64,000 nt of DNA from SAR86 cluster bacterium (GTDB lineage Bacteria; Pseudomonadota; Gammaproteobacteria; Magnimaribacterales; AG-339-G14), in the NCBI GenBank assembly GCA_028140145.1, contig JAOIOC010000005.1, positions 19,433 through 83,432 on the forward strand, read 5' to 3'. Shown piece by piece: positions 8,552 to 18,188 of this stretch. The notes beneath the pieces were generated by a model. The model was not told the DNA's origin. It searched no databases and saw only the letters and a program-made list of their open reading frames with translations. Numbering within the stretch: the first letter of the stretch is position 1; each line of letters opens with the position of its first letter. Position numbers and translations under genes: made by a program.

Positions 8552-9644
8552 AAGCCCTTTAGAATTTTCTTTATCTTCTAGAATGATTAAGCCTAATAGG
8601 TGGCTTAATCAAGATTGGTTAGTTCTTTTCTTAGTTATTTCTTTAGTTAGTTTTGGATTAATGATGATCTACAGTGCTTCTAGCTCTGTGGAGATGGTTT
8701 TAAGACAAGGTATTTTTGCAGTGATCGGCATTGTCTTTATGATCTATTTATCTTTCAGCGATTATCAGAGGTTATTGCCCATTTACTTGAATGTCTTTTG
8801 GATAGGAATATTTTTTTTACTGGTAGTTCTTGTAATTCCATCTGATGCAGCTACAAGAAGGTGGATTGATCTGGGAATTTTCGGTTTTCAGCCTTCTGAG
8901 CTTATGCGTTGTGTTTTGACAATAAGTGCAGCAGCTTTTCTTTCAAGAAATCCAAGAATAGTCTTTAGAGATTGGATGATAGTAATTGGAGTGAGTTTTT
9001 TATCCTTTTACCTAGTTTTTATTCAACCTGATTTAGGAACTGCGATTATGGTTTTGATTTCCGGCATTCTTCCAGTTTTAATATCCGGATTTCCAGTCAG
9101 CTATCAAATAATTGGAATAGTTATTATTTTATTATCGACGCCTTTTATTTGGATGAATTTATTAGATTATCAAAAACAAAGAGTGCTCACTTTTTTTGAT
9201 CCTAGTTCAGATCCATTAGGAACAGGATGGAATATTATCCAATCACAAATAGCTGTTGGCTCAGGAAGTCTTTTTGGTAAGGGATTTCTGCAAGGAACTC
9301 AAAGCCAATTAAATTTTGTACCTGAAAGTCATACAGATTTTATTTTCGCTGTTGTGGCTGAAGAATTTGGATTATTCGGAGTAATGGGACTGTTCTTGGT
9401 ATACTTATTATTAGCTTTTAGATTAGTTATGATTGCAAAGAACTCAAATTTTCTTTTTGTAAAACTAGTAGCCGGCACATTTATCTTTCTTCTTTTAACC
9501 TATGTAGCATTCAATACTGCTATGGTTGTTGGAATTTTACCAGTTGTCGGCATGCCACTTCCTTTCTTGAGCCAGGGTGGAACAGCATTAATCATTAACA
9601 TGATCATGATTGGAATTATTTTGTCTTTCAGGAGGACAGTATGA
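8544..9644 (+). CDS. rodA: Rod-shape determining glycosyltransferase RodA
   Basis: RodA is the SEDS-family lipid II polymerase of the elongasome. The 366-residue multipass membrane protein shows SEDS signatures: IYSASSSVEMVLRQG near the N-terminus, GIFGFQPSELMRC, FIQPDLGTAIM, and ESHTDFIFAVVAEEFGLFG with the conserved Asp/Glu pair. The C-terminal GILPVVGMPLPFLSQGGTALI is also present. It overlaps mrdA by eight bases and mltB by four, so the pair is strongly coupled. The gene predicts a rod-shaped or at least elongating cell. Confidence 0.97.
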   Translation: MSRSPLEFSLSSRMIKPNRWLNQDWLVLFLVISLVSFGLMMIYSASSSVEMVLRQGIFAVIGIVFMIYLSFSDYQRLLPIYLNVFWIGIFFLLVVLVIPSDAATRRWIDLGIFGFQPSELMRCVLTISAAAFLSRNPRIVFRDWMIVIGVSFLSFYLVFIQPDLGTAIMVLISGILPVLISGFPVSYQIIGIVIILLSTPFIWMNLLDYQKQRVLTFFDPSSDPLGTGWNIIQSQIAVGSGSLFGKGFLQGTQSQLNFVPESHTDFIFAVVAEEFGLFGVMGLFLVYLLLAFRLVMIAKNSNFLFVKLVAGTFIFLLLTYVAFNTAMVVGILPVVGMPLPFLSQGGTALIINMIMIGIILSFRRTV

Positions 9645-10597
9645 GAAGAATCATATTTTTGATTATGTTTCTCACACCGCTATGCTTTGCTGATTATTCT
9701 TCTCATGACGATGTGAAAAGTTTTATCAAAGAGATGCATCAAAAACATGATTTTGATGAAAACTATCTAATTTCAATTTTTTCAAGTGCCATCAAGCAGC
9801 AAAAGATAATAGATCTTATGAATAGGCCTGCAGAAAAAACTTTTTCTTGGGACAAATATCGAAAAAGACTCGTTTCGCCAATGAGGATTGAAAATGGTCA
9901 AAAATTCTTAAGTAAATACATGACATATTTTATTGCTGCAGAAAAAGAATTTGGTGTTCCAAAAGAAATCATAGCTTCAATAATTGGCATTGAATCGAGT
10001 TATGGTTCCATAAAAGGAAGCACCAGAGTGATTGATTCTCTCGCTACATTAAGTTTTGATTATCCTAGGAGATCTAAATTCTTTAAGATCCAGTTAGAGA
10101 ATTTTTTACTACTTTCAAGGGAAGAAAATTTTGATCCTCTTAAATTAAATGGTTCTTACGCTGGAGCCATGGGCTATGGACAATTTTTACCTGATTCTTA
10201 TAGGAGACTTGCTATAGATTTTGATGATGACGGTGTAAGAGATATTATCAATAATCCAGTAGATGCTATCGGAAGTGTTGCCAACTACTTAAAGAGAAAT
10301 GGTTGGCAAAAGGATGCAAATATTGCTGTAGAAGCAAACTTAGTTGATAAGCAAAATCCTATTTCAACGATTTGGAAAATGAAAAAGAACGAATACCTTG
10401 AACTAGAGCCTAAAAATCAAGTCGAATTTGATGATCTGAAAAGTGAAACATACTTACAAGTTTCTGTTAGTGATAAGTCTTATTGGATAGGCGGCGAGAA
10501 CCTGAAGGTCTTATCAAGATATAATAAAAGCTCTTTTTACATTATTGCGGTATTTTTATTAAGCAAAGAGTTAGCTTTCACTATGAATGAGGTTTGA
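9641..10597 (+). CDS. mltB: Lytic murein transglycosylase B (MltB family)
   Basis: MltB cleaves glycan strands of peptidoglycan to 1,6-anhydro products. The 318-residue protein starts with a signal peptide (MRRIIFLIMFLTPLCFA) and has the MltB/Slt35 fold markers. These are IIGIESSYGSIKGSTRVIDSLATL with the catalytic Glu, LKLNGSYAGAMGYGQFLPDSYR, and the DFDDDGVRDI metal-binding-like loop. A convincing lipobox is not seen (PLCFA lacks the preferred small residues), so it may be soluble in the periplasm rather than lipid-anchored. The start overlaps rodA, and its 3' end overlaps dacA by 11 bases. Confidence 0.93.
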   Translation: MRRIIFLIMFLTPLCFADYSSHDDVKSFIKEMHQKHDFDENYLISIFSSAIKQQKIIDLMNRPAEKTFSWDKYRKRLVSPMRIENGQKFLSKYMTYFIAAEKEFGVPKEIIASIIGIESSYGSIKGSTRVIDSLATLSFDYPRRSKFFKIQLENFLLLSREENFDPLKLNGSYAGAMGYGQFLPDSYRRLAIDFDDDGVRDIINNPVDAIGSVANYLKRNGWQKDANIAVEANLVDKQNPISTIWKMKKNEYLELEPKNQVEFDDLKSETYLQVSVSDKSYWIGGENLKVLSRYNKSSFYIIAVFLLSKELAFTMNEV

Positions 10598-11750
10598 TTT
10601 GAGAATATTATTTATCTTCTTTCTACTTTCAATTTCAAATATATCATCCCAGACTTTGATACCAGACCCTCCTGAGGTAAATGCAAAAAGTTATATTTTA
10701 GTTGAGGCTCATACCAATGAAATTATTTCAGAGCAAAATGCAGATCTGCCATCTGGTTTAGCCAGCTTAACAAAAATTATGACAGGTTATGTGGTTGCTG
10801 ATCAAATTGAGAAAGGCTTCATATCAAAAGAAGATCAAGTTTTGATTTCTGAAGTTTGTTGGCGAATGGAGGGCTCAAGAATGTTTATCCAGGAAGGAAA
10901 AAGAGTTTCTGTTGATGATTTACTTAAGGGAATGATTATTCAATCTGGTAATGATGCGAGCTGTGCTTTAGCTGAGCATGTTGCTGGTACCCAAGGGGAT
11001 TTTGCTGTCTTGATGAATGAGTATGCTTTTGAATTGGGTATGCTAGATTCAAATTTTGTAAATCCAACAGGATTACCTGATGTAAACCATTACTCAACCG
11101 CTAGAGATTTAGCAAAATTAAGTATCAGAATGATAAATGATTTTCCAGAGCACTATTCTTTATATAAAGAAAAAGAATTTACTTTTGATGATATAAGACA
11201 ATTGAATAGAAACAGCTTACTCTGGCAAGACGATTCCGTTGATGGGATTAAAACTGGGCATACAAATGACTCAGGTTATTGTCTAGCTGGCTCTGCCATC
11301 AGAGGAGAAACAAGATTTGTAAGCATTGTTTTGAAGAGTGCATCTGAAAAGACAAGAATAAGAGATACTAGACGATTGCTGGACTATGCATTTAGGTTTT
11401 ACCAAACAAAAACAATCGTGAAAGCATACGAGCCATTAACAACCGTCGATGTTTGGGCTGGAATTGATGGAAAAGTCTCGCTGGGTTTAGGATCGGATTT
11501 AAAAATTACTCTGCAAAGGAATAAATTTAAAAATCTTGAATTAGATCTGCCCAGCAGTTTGGGTGTAAGGGCGCCAATATCCAGGGACCAAAAACTCGAT
11601 GAGTTAATTTTGTTATCTAACGGCGAAAGAATTCAGTCTTATGATTTAGTAGCCATAACAGACGTAAAGAAAAAAAGTTTTATTTCAGCATTGTGGGATA
11701 ACTTAATTTTCTCGATTTATAGTTTTTTCATGCAAGATGAAACTACTTAA
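10587..11750 (+). CDS. dacA: D-alanyl-D-alanine carboxypeptidase (PBP5/6 family)
   Basis: This low-molecular-weight PBP trims the terminal D-Ala from pentapeptide stems. The 387-residue protein has a signal peptide (RILFIFFLLSISNISS), the catalytic tetrad SLTK (SGLASLTKIM), SGN (IQSGNDASCAL) and KTG (DGIKTGHTNDSGYC), and a C-terminal beta-rich domain. It ends in an amphipathic tail (FISALWDNLIFSIYSFFM) that probably tethers it to the membrane, as in PBP5. The chosen ATG overlaps mltB by 11 bases; a TTG at 10600 just after the mltB stop is an alternative start and would still leave a signal peptide. rlpA, which commonly precedes dacA, is absent. Confidence 0.95.
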   Translation: MRFDLRILFIFFLLSISNISSQTLIPDPPEVNAKSYILVEAHTNEIISEQNADLPSGLASLTKIMTGYVVADQIEKGFISKEDQVLISEVCWRMEGSRMFIQEGKRVSVDDLLKGMIIQSGNDASCALAEHVAGTQGDFAVLMNEYAFELGMLDSNFVNPTGLPDVNHYSTARDLAKLSIRMINDFPEHYSLYKEKEFTFDDIRQLNRNSLLWQDDSVDGIKTGHTNDSGYCLAGSAIRGETRFVSIVLKSASEKTRIRDTRRLLDYAFRFYQTKTIVKAYEPLTTVDVWAGIDGKVSLGLGSDLKITLQRNKFKNLELDLPSSLGVRAPISRDQKLDELILLSNGERIQSYDLVAITDVKKKSFISALWDNLIFSIYSFFMQDETT

Positions 11751-12589
11751 TGTCTTTCTCTTCTTTAAATTTTGAGATAAAAGAATCTCATAAACTTTTT
11801 ATATCGCCCTTTGATAGGGGCTTTATATTCGGGGATGCTGTTTATGAAATGATCCTTTGTATAGACGGAAGATGTATCTTTCTCGAAGATCATCTTGCTA
11901 GGCTAAAGCAGAGTCTGGCTTCAATAAAACTAATTCCAGATTTTAAAGAAAAAAACTTAGAGGATGAAATTAATAGAATAGCAAATGTTAATGATGCTCC
12001 TTTTCAAGCAATTTATGTGCAAATTTCCAGAGGAGTTCAATTAATGAGAAATCATCTTCCTGAAAAAAATATAAGTCCTACAGTCTTTATAACGTCTATC
12101 AAAATTAATGATCCATCAGATCGTTATGTAGGAATTTCTGCTTTACTTAAAGATGATGAGAGGTGGTTAAAAACAGATATCAAATCTACATCTTTATTAG
12201 CAAACGTTTTGAGTAAAATTGAAGCTGATTCTGAAGGCCATGACGAAGTAATCTTACATAGAGATGGTTTTTTGAATGAAGGCGCAGTATCAAACTTATT
12301 TCTATTCATAAATGATGATCTTCATACACCATCTCTTGACGCAAACATATTGCCCGGGGTCACAAGGGCAAAACTCATTAATTTAGCTGAAGCTAATAAC
12401 ATCAAAGTTATACAAAGGATTATTCCTTTATCGGAAATTGATAACGCTCAAGAGGTTTTTATGTCTTCAACTACCAAAGGAGTAATTCCTGTAGTAAGAA
12501 TAATAGGCTCTAAGTTTGATACAGATAAACCAGGTGATCTCACATCGAGACTAAGAGAAATATATATAAAAGAAACTTATCAAACATAG
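11750..12589 (+). CDS. dat: Class IV PLP aminotransferase, probable D-amino acid aminotransferase
   Basis: The 279-residue protein is a fold-type IV PLP aminotransferase (D-alanine transaminase / branched-chain / ADC lyase family). Signatures are FDRGFIFGDAVYEMI at residues 20-34, ISRGVQLMRNHLPE, the catalytic-lysine region SLLANVLSKIEA, EGAVSNLFLFI and ILPGVTRAKLI. RGxxxRNH-type loops are typical of D-amino acid transaminases. The position directly after dacA (one-base overlap) supports a role in D-Ala/D-Glu metabolism for the wall, which is inference. ybeD, lipB and lipA, which often follow here, are missing. It is tail-to-tail with holA, overlapping ten bases. Confidence 0.82.
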   Translation: MSFSSLNFEIKESHKLFISPFDRGFIFGDAVYEMILCIDGRCIFLEDHLARLKQSLASIKLIPDFKEKNLEDEINRIANVNDAPFQAIYVQISRGVQLMRNHLPEKNISPTVFITSIKINDPSDRYVGISALLKDDERWLKTDIKSTSLLANVLSKIEADSEGHDEVILHRDGFLNEGAVSNLFLFINDDLHTPSLDANILPGVTRAKLINLAEANNIKVIQRIIPLSEIDNAQEVFMSSTTKGVIPVVRIIGSKFDTDKPGDLTSRLREIYIKETYQT

Positions 12590-13500
12590 GACATTAAGGC
12601 ATTGAAACGAACCTTAATTAACTTTTCATTATTTTCTGATTTAATCAATCTATCTAATCTAGCAATTTCAATTTTAATTTTATTAATAGAATCTTTTGAT
12701 ATTGTTTTAGCCTTATTTTTTAAATCAGATACATAATCAAAAGGCCCTGGCACTTTCATTGTTGGATTGGATTGTAATGCTTCGATAAAAGACAATTCTC
12801 TATTTAAGCTCCAAAGCATTAAAGTTAAAGGTACTTTCTCAATCAGAAGTTGATTAAGAAGTTTATTAAAAAGCTGTGCATTTGAATTGATGAAACTCCT
12901 TGAAAAAGAAAATATATCTTTGCTTGAACTATCGATCAATGAATCTTTGATGGTGATCATTTTTAGATCTTCATTTTTTGATATGAGTTTGAGACATTTT
13001 AGCTCTTGATCTGCAGCTAAGAGATTTCCATTTGTCAGTTCAGTTAAATAATCAGTCATTTGAACATCTAAATTCAAACCTCTTCTTTTAGCTCTGGACT
13101 TAAGCCATGTAGGAAATTGATTTGGATAAATCTTTTCTATGTGTGACGATTTCGTGATGGACGAAATTTTTTTAAACCATGCACTGCCTTTAACTTTGGT
13201 TACGTTCTCAATTGATAAGATAATTGTTTTGGAACTTTCTGCTTGACCTGAGAAGTTCTCTAAATAATTGAGACAGTCTTTCGTAGGAGCAAATCCATTA
13301 ATTCTTATATCTAAAAGCTCTTTATCCTCAAATAAAGATAAACTGTCATTGCTATCAAATTTATCCCAGTTAAACTTTTTGTCCACAAAAAAAATTTTTC
13401 TATTTAGAAACCCTTCTTTTTTTAATTTATTTATCTCGATTAATCTATTTTCTTGAAGCAGAAAGGGCTCGTCACTAATTAAGCAATATATGTTAGCCAT
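12580..13500 (-). CDS. holA: DNA polymerase III subunit delta (HolA)
   Basis: HolA is the delta subunit of the clamp loader that opens the beta sliding clamp. The 306-residue protein shows the delta pattern: YCLISDEPFLLQENRLIEI at the N-terminus, FFVDKKFNWDKF, SIEKIYPNQFPTWLKSRAKRRGLNLD in the middle, LTELTNGNLLAADQELKCLKL, and MLWSLNRELSF in the C-terminal collar. Size is a little below E. coli delta (343). It is the last gene of the minus-strand operon, overlapping lptE by eight bases, the lptE-holA order also found in E. coli. Confidence 0.92.
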   Translation of the reverse strand: MANIYCLISDEPFLLQENRLIEINKLKKEGFLNRKIFFVDKKFNWDKFDSNDSLSLFEDKELLDIRINGFAPTKDCLNYLENFSGQAESSKTIILSIENVTKVKGSAWFKKISSITKSSHIEKIYPNQFPTWLKSRAKRRGLNLDVQMTDYLTELTNGNLLAADQELKCLKLISKNEDLKMITIKDSLIDSSSKDIFSFSRSFINSNAQLFNKLLNQLLIEKVPLTLMLWSLNRELSFIEALQSNPTMKVPGPFDYVSDLKNKAKTISKDSINKIKIEIARLDRLIKSENNEKLIKVRFNALMSYV

Positions 13501-13969
13501 TAGAAATTTTTATCAGATTAAACTTAATATCATCTAGAGCTTTATCAAGAAAAGAATTTTTGATTTCTTCTGTAATTTTGTCATTCGAGAGAATATTTGA
13601 AGTATTGTAAGGATAAAGTTCCGAGTCATAGAAACTTTGTAAAATGATTTTGTCATCTAAGATAAATTCATACTCTAAAGAATATTCAATGCTTCCCACG
13701 GCAGGTGTAAGATTTTTATCCGTTGCAGAAAGAAATTTCCCAATTCTTTGTGAAATAATTCTAATTTTTAAATCAACTTGATCTGTTTTAGATAAGTTCA
13801 ATCCAACATATCCCTGATTAGATTTAATATTTTTGACAAGTAATTTATTAAGAGGAGTGCTTTCATAAATCAATAGGGCATCAAGCTTTGATGGATTATT
13901 AGAAACTAAACTATACCCGCAGGAATAAAAAAACAGACATAAAAGGGATAAACAGACATAACGCATCAC
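13493..13969 (-). CDS. lptE: LPS assembly lipoprotein LptE
   Basis: LptE is the outer-membrane lipoprotein that plugs the LptD barrel during LPS export. The protein is short and poorly conserved (158 residues). It has a signal sequence ending YSCGYSL, with Cys near residue 17 as the probable lipidated residue, although FYS-C is a weak lipobox. The GYSL start of the mature protein and the later TPAVGSIEYSLEYEF strand region fit LptE. Identification rests mainly on its place between leuS and holA, the standard gammaproteobacterial order, with four bases of overlap with leuS. Confidence 0.85.
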   Translation of the reverse strand: MMRYVCLSLLCLFFYSCGYSLVSNNPSKLDALLIYESTPLNKLLVKNIKSNQGYVGLNLSKTDQVDLKIRIISQRIGKFLSATDKNLTPAVGSIEYSLEYEFILDDKIILQSFYDSELYPYNTSNILSNDKITEEIKNSFLDKALDDIKFNLIKISNG

Positions 13970-16350
13970 ACAACAAAGTTTATCAATTTACCTTTAACAA
14001 ATATTATTTTTTTTACTTCTTTCCCTTCTAAATGCTTTGCAACATTTTCAATTTTCATCGACATAGATTTGACGTCATCTTCACCTGCTTCAATATCAAT
14101 GATTAACTTGCCTCTGGATTTCCCATTAACTTGAACAATGAAATCAACTTCATTAGATTCTAAGAAATTTTCATTTGGAACTGGCCAACTTTCATTGTAA
14201 AGAAAATGACCTCCAGCATCCTTCCACAGTTGTTCTGTAACATGAGGAATGATTGGATTGAGAAGACTTATAGCAACCCTTAAAGTTTCATTAACTAATG
14301 TTTTTTGATCTTCAGAAGAATTATCATCAAGGAATTTATCAGGTATTGCATTTATCATTTCCATGACTGAAGAAATTGCGGTGTTGAAAGAAAATCTTCT
14401 TGAGAAATCATCATTAACTTTTTTGATGGTCTGATTCACTTTGATGTAAAGTTTTTCCATTTCAGAATCTTCAGAGTTATGTTCATAGCGCCCAACAGTT
14501 GAAAAATGTTTTTGGGACATTGTCCAAAGTTTATTGATAAATTTAAACGAGCCTTTAATGCCACTATCGGACCACTCCAAAGACTGTTCAGGAGGGGCTG
14601 CAAACATCATAAACAATCTCAAAGAGTCAGCACCGTATTCTTCAATTAAATCATCTGGGTTCACTACATTACCTTTTGACTTAGACATTTTTGCGCCATC
14701 CATAAGAACCATTCCCTGACAGAGAAGATTCGTAAACGGCTCCCTTGTATCCAAATATCCTAATTCATTAAGAACTTTGCAGAAAAACCTAGAGTAGAGC
14801 AGATGAAGTATTGCATGTTCAATTCCTCCTATGTACTGATCGACCGGTAACCAATAATTTGCTTCATCATCTAAAATATCTTTATCTGATTTAAAAGATG
14901 CATACCTTGCGTAATACCAAGAGGATTCAAAAAAAGTATCAAGCGTATCTTTTTCTTTAACGTATTTTTTTCCATTTCTCTCTATTGACTCTGCCTTTAG
15001 CTCATCATCGGATAGATCTGAAAAAGGAATAGCATCGTTGTCATCTTCATTCTCAGAAATCATCATCGGAATAGGAGCGCCCCAAGATCTCTGCCTGGAA
15101 ACACCCCAATTTCTGAGCCTGAAATTTTCTTCAAATCTTCCAAAATTATTTTGCTCAGCAAATTTTTGTATTTTTATGAATGCATCTTCAAAACTTAAAC
15201 CATCGAATTGACCCGAATTAATCAATTTCCCTTTATCTGTAGATGCTTGATCAGAATCTTCGTTCTCGGAAGAAATTACCCTAAGGATAGGAAGTGAATA
15301 TTTTGTGGCAAATTCAAAATCTCTTTGATCGTGACCAGGTACACCCATCAATGCGCCTGATCCATAATCTGAAAGCACGAAGTTTGCTACCCAAATGGGT
15401 ATCTTTTCTTTTGTGACTGGGTGATAGGCAAATTCGTTAAGAAAAAAACCTTTTTTTTCTTGTAGCGCCTGATCTTTTTCTGCGCTTTTAACTTTACTCA
15501 TTTCTTCTATCCAGATCTGTAAATCTTTATTCTCAGATAGTTTTCTCTTCGTGATTTCATGTGCTGATGAAAGTGCAATAAAGCTGACACCCATGATGGT
15601 GTCAGGCCTTGTAGTAAAAACTTCAATTGGCTTATCTATCACTGAGTTTTCAAATTGGAATATCATTCCCTTTGATTTACCAATCCAATTCTCTTGCATT
15701 AGCTTTACTTGTTCAGGCCAGCCAGAAAGATTCCTTAATTCTGAAAGAAGTTCATCAGCATAGTCAGTTATCTTTAGAGACCACTGATTAAGGAATTTTT
15801 TTTCTACCGGAGCCCCAGATCTCCAGCCTCGACCATCGATGACTTGTTCGTTTGCTAAAACTGTTTTATCAACTGGATCCCAATTTACTTCAGCTTTTTC
15901 TCTAATAACCAAACCCTTTTCAAACATTTTACAAAACAGATCTTGCTCCCATTTATAATAGCTCTCATCACAAGTAGAAAATTCTCTTCGCCAGTCATAG
16001 GCAAATCCTAATTGTTTAAGCTGACTTCTCATTGTTTCTATATTCTGATAGGTCCAGTCTTTTGGAGAAACTTTGTTTTCTATTGCTGCGTTTTCTGCCG
16101 GCAACCCAAAAGCATCCCAACCCATTGGTTGCATGACGCATTTTCCTAATCTGATATTGAATCTAGAAATTAAATCACCAATCGTATAATTTCTAACGTG
16201 ACCCATATGGATTTTTCCAGACGGGTAGGGCAGCATGCTTAAGCAGTAAAATTTATCTTTATCAGTATCGGGGTCTACCTCGAAAGCATTATTTGAATCC
16301 CAGTAATCTTGAATAGATTGATCAATGACTTTTGGATCATACTCTTTCAT
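13966..16350 (-). CDS. leuS: Leucyl-tRNA synthetase
   Basis: LeuRS charges tRNA-Leu. The 794-residue class I synthetase carries the HIGH motif as HMGH in PYPSGKIHMGHVRNYTIGD and KMSKS in GAKMSKSKGNVVNPDDLI. The CP1 editing domain is seen in TTRPDTIMGVSFIALS, and GSGALMGVPGHDQRDFEFA is the editing-site aspartate region. The anticodon-binding region and the C-terminal domain (EVKKIIFVKGKLINFVV) are present. It is shorter than E. coli LeuRS (about 860), as expected from trimmed insertions. It lies eight bases after accC. Confidence 0.97.
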   Translation of the reverse strand: MKEYDPKVIDQSIQDYWDSNNAFEVDPDTDKDKFYCLSMLPYPSGKIHMGHVRNYTIGDLISRFNIRLGKCVMQPMGWDAFGLPAENAAIENKVSPKDWTYQNIETMRSQLKQLGFAYDWRREFSTCDESYYKWEQDLFCKMFEKGLVIREKAEVNWDPVDKTVLANEQVIDGRGWRSGAPVEKKFLNQWSLKITDYADELLSELRNLSGWPEQVKLMQENWIGKSKGMIFQFENSVIDKPIEVFTTRPDTIMGVSFIALSSAHEITKRKLSENKDLQIWIEEMSKVKSAEKDQALQEKKGFFLNEFAYHPVTKEKIPIWVANFVLSDYGSGALMGVPGHDQRDFEFATKYSLPILRVISSENEDSDQASTDKGKLINSGQFDGLSFEDAFIKIQKFAEQNNFGRFEENFRLRNWGVSRQRSWGAPIPMMISENEDDNDAIPFSDLSDDELKAESIERNGKKYVKEKDTLDTFFESSWYYARYASFKSDKDILDDEANYWLPVDQYIGGIEHAILHLLYSRFFCKVLNELGYLDTREPFTNLLCQGMVLMDGAKMSKSKGNVVNPDDLIEEYGADSLRLFMMFAAPPEQSLEWSDSGIKGSFKFINKLWTMSQKHFSTVGRYEHNSEDSEMEKLYIKVNQTIKKVNDDFSRRFSFNTAISSVMEMINAIPDKFLDDNSSEDQKTLVNETLRVAISLLNPIIPHVTEQLWKDAGGHFLYNESWPVPNENFLESNEVDFIVQVNGKSRGKLIIDIEAGEDDVKSMSMKIENVAKHLEGKEVKKIIFVKGKLINFVV

Positions 16351-16358
16351 AAAAATAT

Positions 16359-17696
16359 TTACTTTATGTTAAGAATATCTCTTAAGTAATTTATTGAGAT
16401 TTTTTCTTCAACAAAGTTTGGCTCAATAAGAATTCTTTGATGAAGAGGAGCATTTGTATTTATTCCCTCTATATAAGTTTCTTCGAGCGCTACTCGCATC
16501 TTTCTTATTGCAGAAATTCTATCGCTTGAATGCGCACATATCTTCGCTATCAAAGCATCATAATATTGGGGAACTGTATAACCAGAATAGAGATGAGAAT
16601 CGGTCCTAATCCTAAATCCGCCTGGAGGATGGAATTCAGTTACCTTGCCAGGAGATGGAATGAAAGTTTCGTGATGTTCAGCATTTATCCTGCATTCGAT
16701 TGCATGACCGCGGCAGTTAATATCTTCTTGAGACAAAGGAATTTCCTGACCTGCTGCAATCATAATTTGTAGTTTTACAAGATCAATCCCAGTTATCATT
16801 TCTGTGATTGTGTGTTCTACCTGCAATCTTGTATTCATTTCAATAAAGTAAAAATTTCCATCCTCATAAAGAAACTCAAAAGTACCTAAACCTTTATAAT
16901 TAATCTTTTTGCAGGTGTTCACTGCTATCTTTCTTATTTCATCTAATTTTTCTTGAGGAATATCAAAAGCAGGAGCTTCTTCAATGATTTTTTGATTTCT
17001 TCTTTGGATTGAGCAGTCTCTTTCAAAAAAATGAACAACATTACCGTGATCATCAGCGGCTACTTGTATCTCTACGTGCCTTGGAGTTTGGAGATATTTC
17101 TCTATATAAACTTCGTCACTTCCAAAGCTATTTAAGGCTTCAATTTGAGTGAGACTTAGTTTTGACAAAAATTCTTCTTTTTTCTCACAGATTTGTATTC
17201 CTTTACCTCCGCCTCCTGCAGCAGCTTTTATTATTACTGGATAGCCAATTTCATCAGCCATCTTCAATGCTTCTTCCTCCGAGTTAATTCTTCCTGTACC
17301 CGGGACGGGCTGCATTCCAGCTGATAAAACTGCTTCTTTGGCAGTGATTTTATTTCCCATCACTTTTATGGTTTCTGAATCTGGCCCTATGAATTTGTAT
17401 CCGCTAGATGTTACTTGTTGAGCAAAATGATCGTTTTCTGAGAGAAAACCTACGCCCGGATGAATAGCATCAATCCCTGTCAGTTCTGATGCGCTTATAA
17501 TAGCAGCGACGTTGAGATAACTTTTTGCTGATTCTGCAGGTCCGATACAAATGGATTCATCCGCCATCTTTACATGTTTTAAATCTTTATCTGCTGACGA
17601 ATAAACAGCAACAGTCTTTATATCAAGTTCTTCACATGCTCTTAAGATTCTTAAGGCGATTTCTCCTCTATTAGCTATAAGGATTTTTTTAAACAT
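16359..17696 (-). CDS. accC: Acetyl-CoA carboxylase, biotin carboxylase subunit
   Basis: AccC carboxylates the biotin carried on AccB with bicarbonate and ATP, starting fatty acid synthesis. The 445-residue length matches the family. Visible motifs are KILIANRGEIALRILRA, the ATP-grasp loop KAAAGGGGKGI, HVEIQVAADDHGNVVHFFERDCSIQRRNQK, and the catalytic FIEMNTRLQVEHTITEMITGIDLV. It follows accB by six bases in the normal accB-accC order. The matching ligase, birA, is also in this window. Confidence 0.98.
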   Translation of the reverse strand: MFKKILIANRGEIALRILRACEELDIKTVAVYSSADKDLKHVKMADESICIGPAESAKSYLNVAAIISASELTGIDAIHPGVGFLSENDHFAQQVTSSGYKFIGPDSETIKVMGNKITAKEAVLSAGMQPVPGTGRINSEEEALKMADEIGYPVIIKAAAGGGGKGIQICEKKEEFLSKLSLTQIEALNSFGSDEVYIEKYLQTPRHVEIQVAADDHGNVVHFFERDCSIQRRNQKIIEEAPAFDIPQEKLDEIRKIAVNTCKKINYKGLGTFEFLYEDGNFYFIEMNTRLQVEHTITEMITGIDLVKLQIMIAAGQEIPLSQEDINCRGHAIECRINAEHHETFIPSPGKVTEFHPPGGFRIRTDSHLYSGYTVPQYYDALIAKICAHSSDRISAIRKMRVALEETYIEGINTNAPLHQRILIEPNFVEEKISINYLRDILNIK

Positions 17697-17702
17697 TGGA
17701 CT

Positions 17703-18188
17703 TCAAGAAATAACAAATAAGGTTTGATCGAACTCAACAGGCTCAGCATTCTCAACTAAGATTTGTTTTACTGTTCCGGAAAACTCTGACTTTACCTCAT
17801 TCATCATTTTCATGGCTTCAATTATGCAAAGTACATCACCTTCATTAATCTGATCACCAACTTTTACAAAAGGTTCTGACTCTGGATTTGGAGCAGAATA
17901 AAAAGTTCCTACCATTGGAGAATTCATTTTATTTCCACTTTCAAGTACATCTGATGTTTGGCTTATTTCTTGTGTAACTGTTGCTTCAGATGAAGGTGCC
18001 GATGGCATAGCAATCGGAGACTGTTGAGTAGGTTCTGAAATAATAGCAGGAGTTGAAGAAATAAAATTACCTGGAATAGGATTACTTTTTACAAGTTTTA
18101 CAGCTTCTTCACCTTCTTTAATTTCTATTTCATTGAGATTAGATTCCTCTAACATTTCAATTAATTTTTTTACTTTACGAATATCCAT
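17703..18188 (-). CDS. accB: Biotin carboxyl carrier protein AccB
   Basis: AccB carries the biotin shuttled between AccC and the AccAD transferase. The 161-residue protein has an N-terminal domain ([27 protein letters not shown]), a Pro/Ala/Ser-rich linker and a C-terminal biotinyl domain with the acceptor lysine in [10 protein letters not shown] near residue 127. FEQTLFVI-type ending (FDQTLFVIS) is standard. Its ATG shares one base with the aroQ stop. Confidence 0.97.
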   Translation of the reverse strand: MDIRKVKKLIEMLEESNLNEIEIKEGEEAVKLVKSNPIPGNFISSTPAIISEPTQQSPIAMPSAPSSEATVTQEISQTSDVLESGNKMNSPMVGTFYSAPNPESEPFVKVGDQINEGDVLCIIEAMKMMNEVKSEFSGTVKQILVENAEPVEFDQTLFVIS

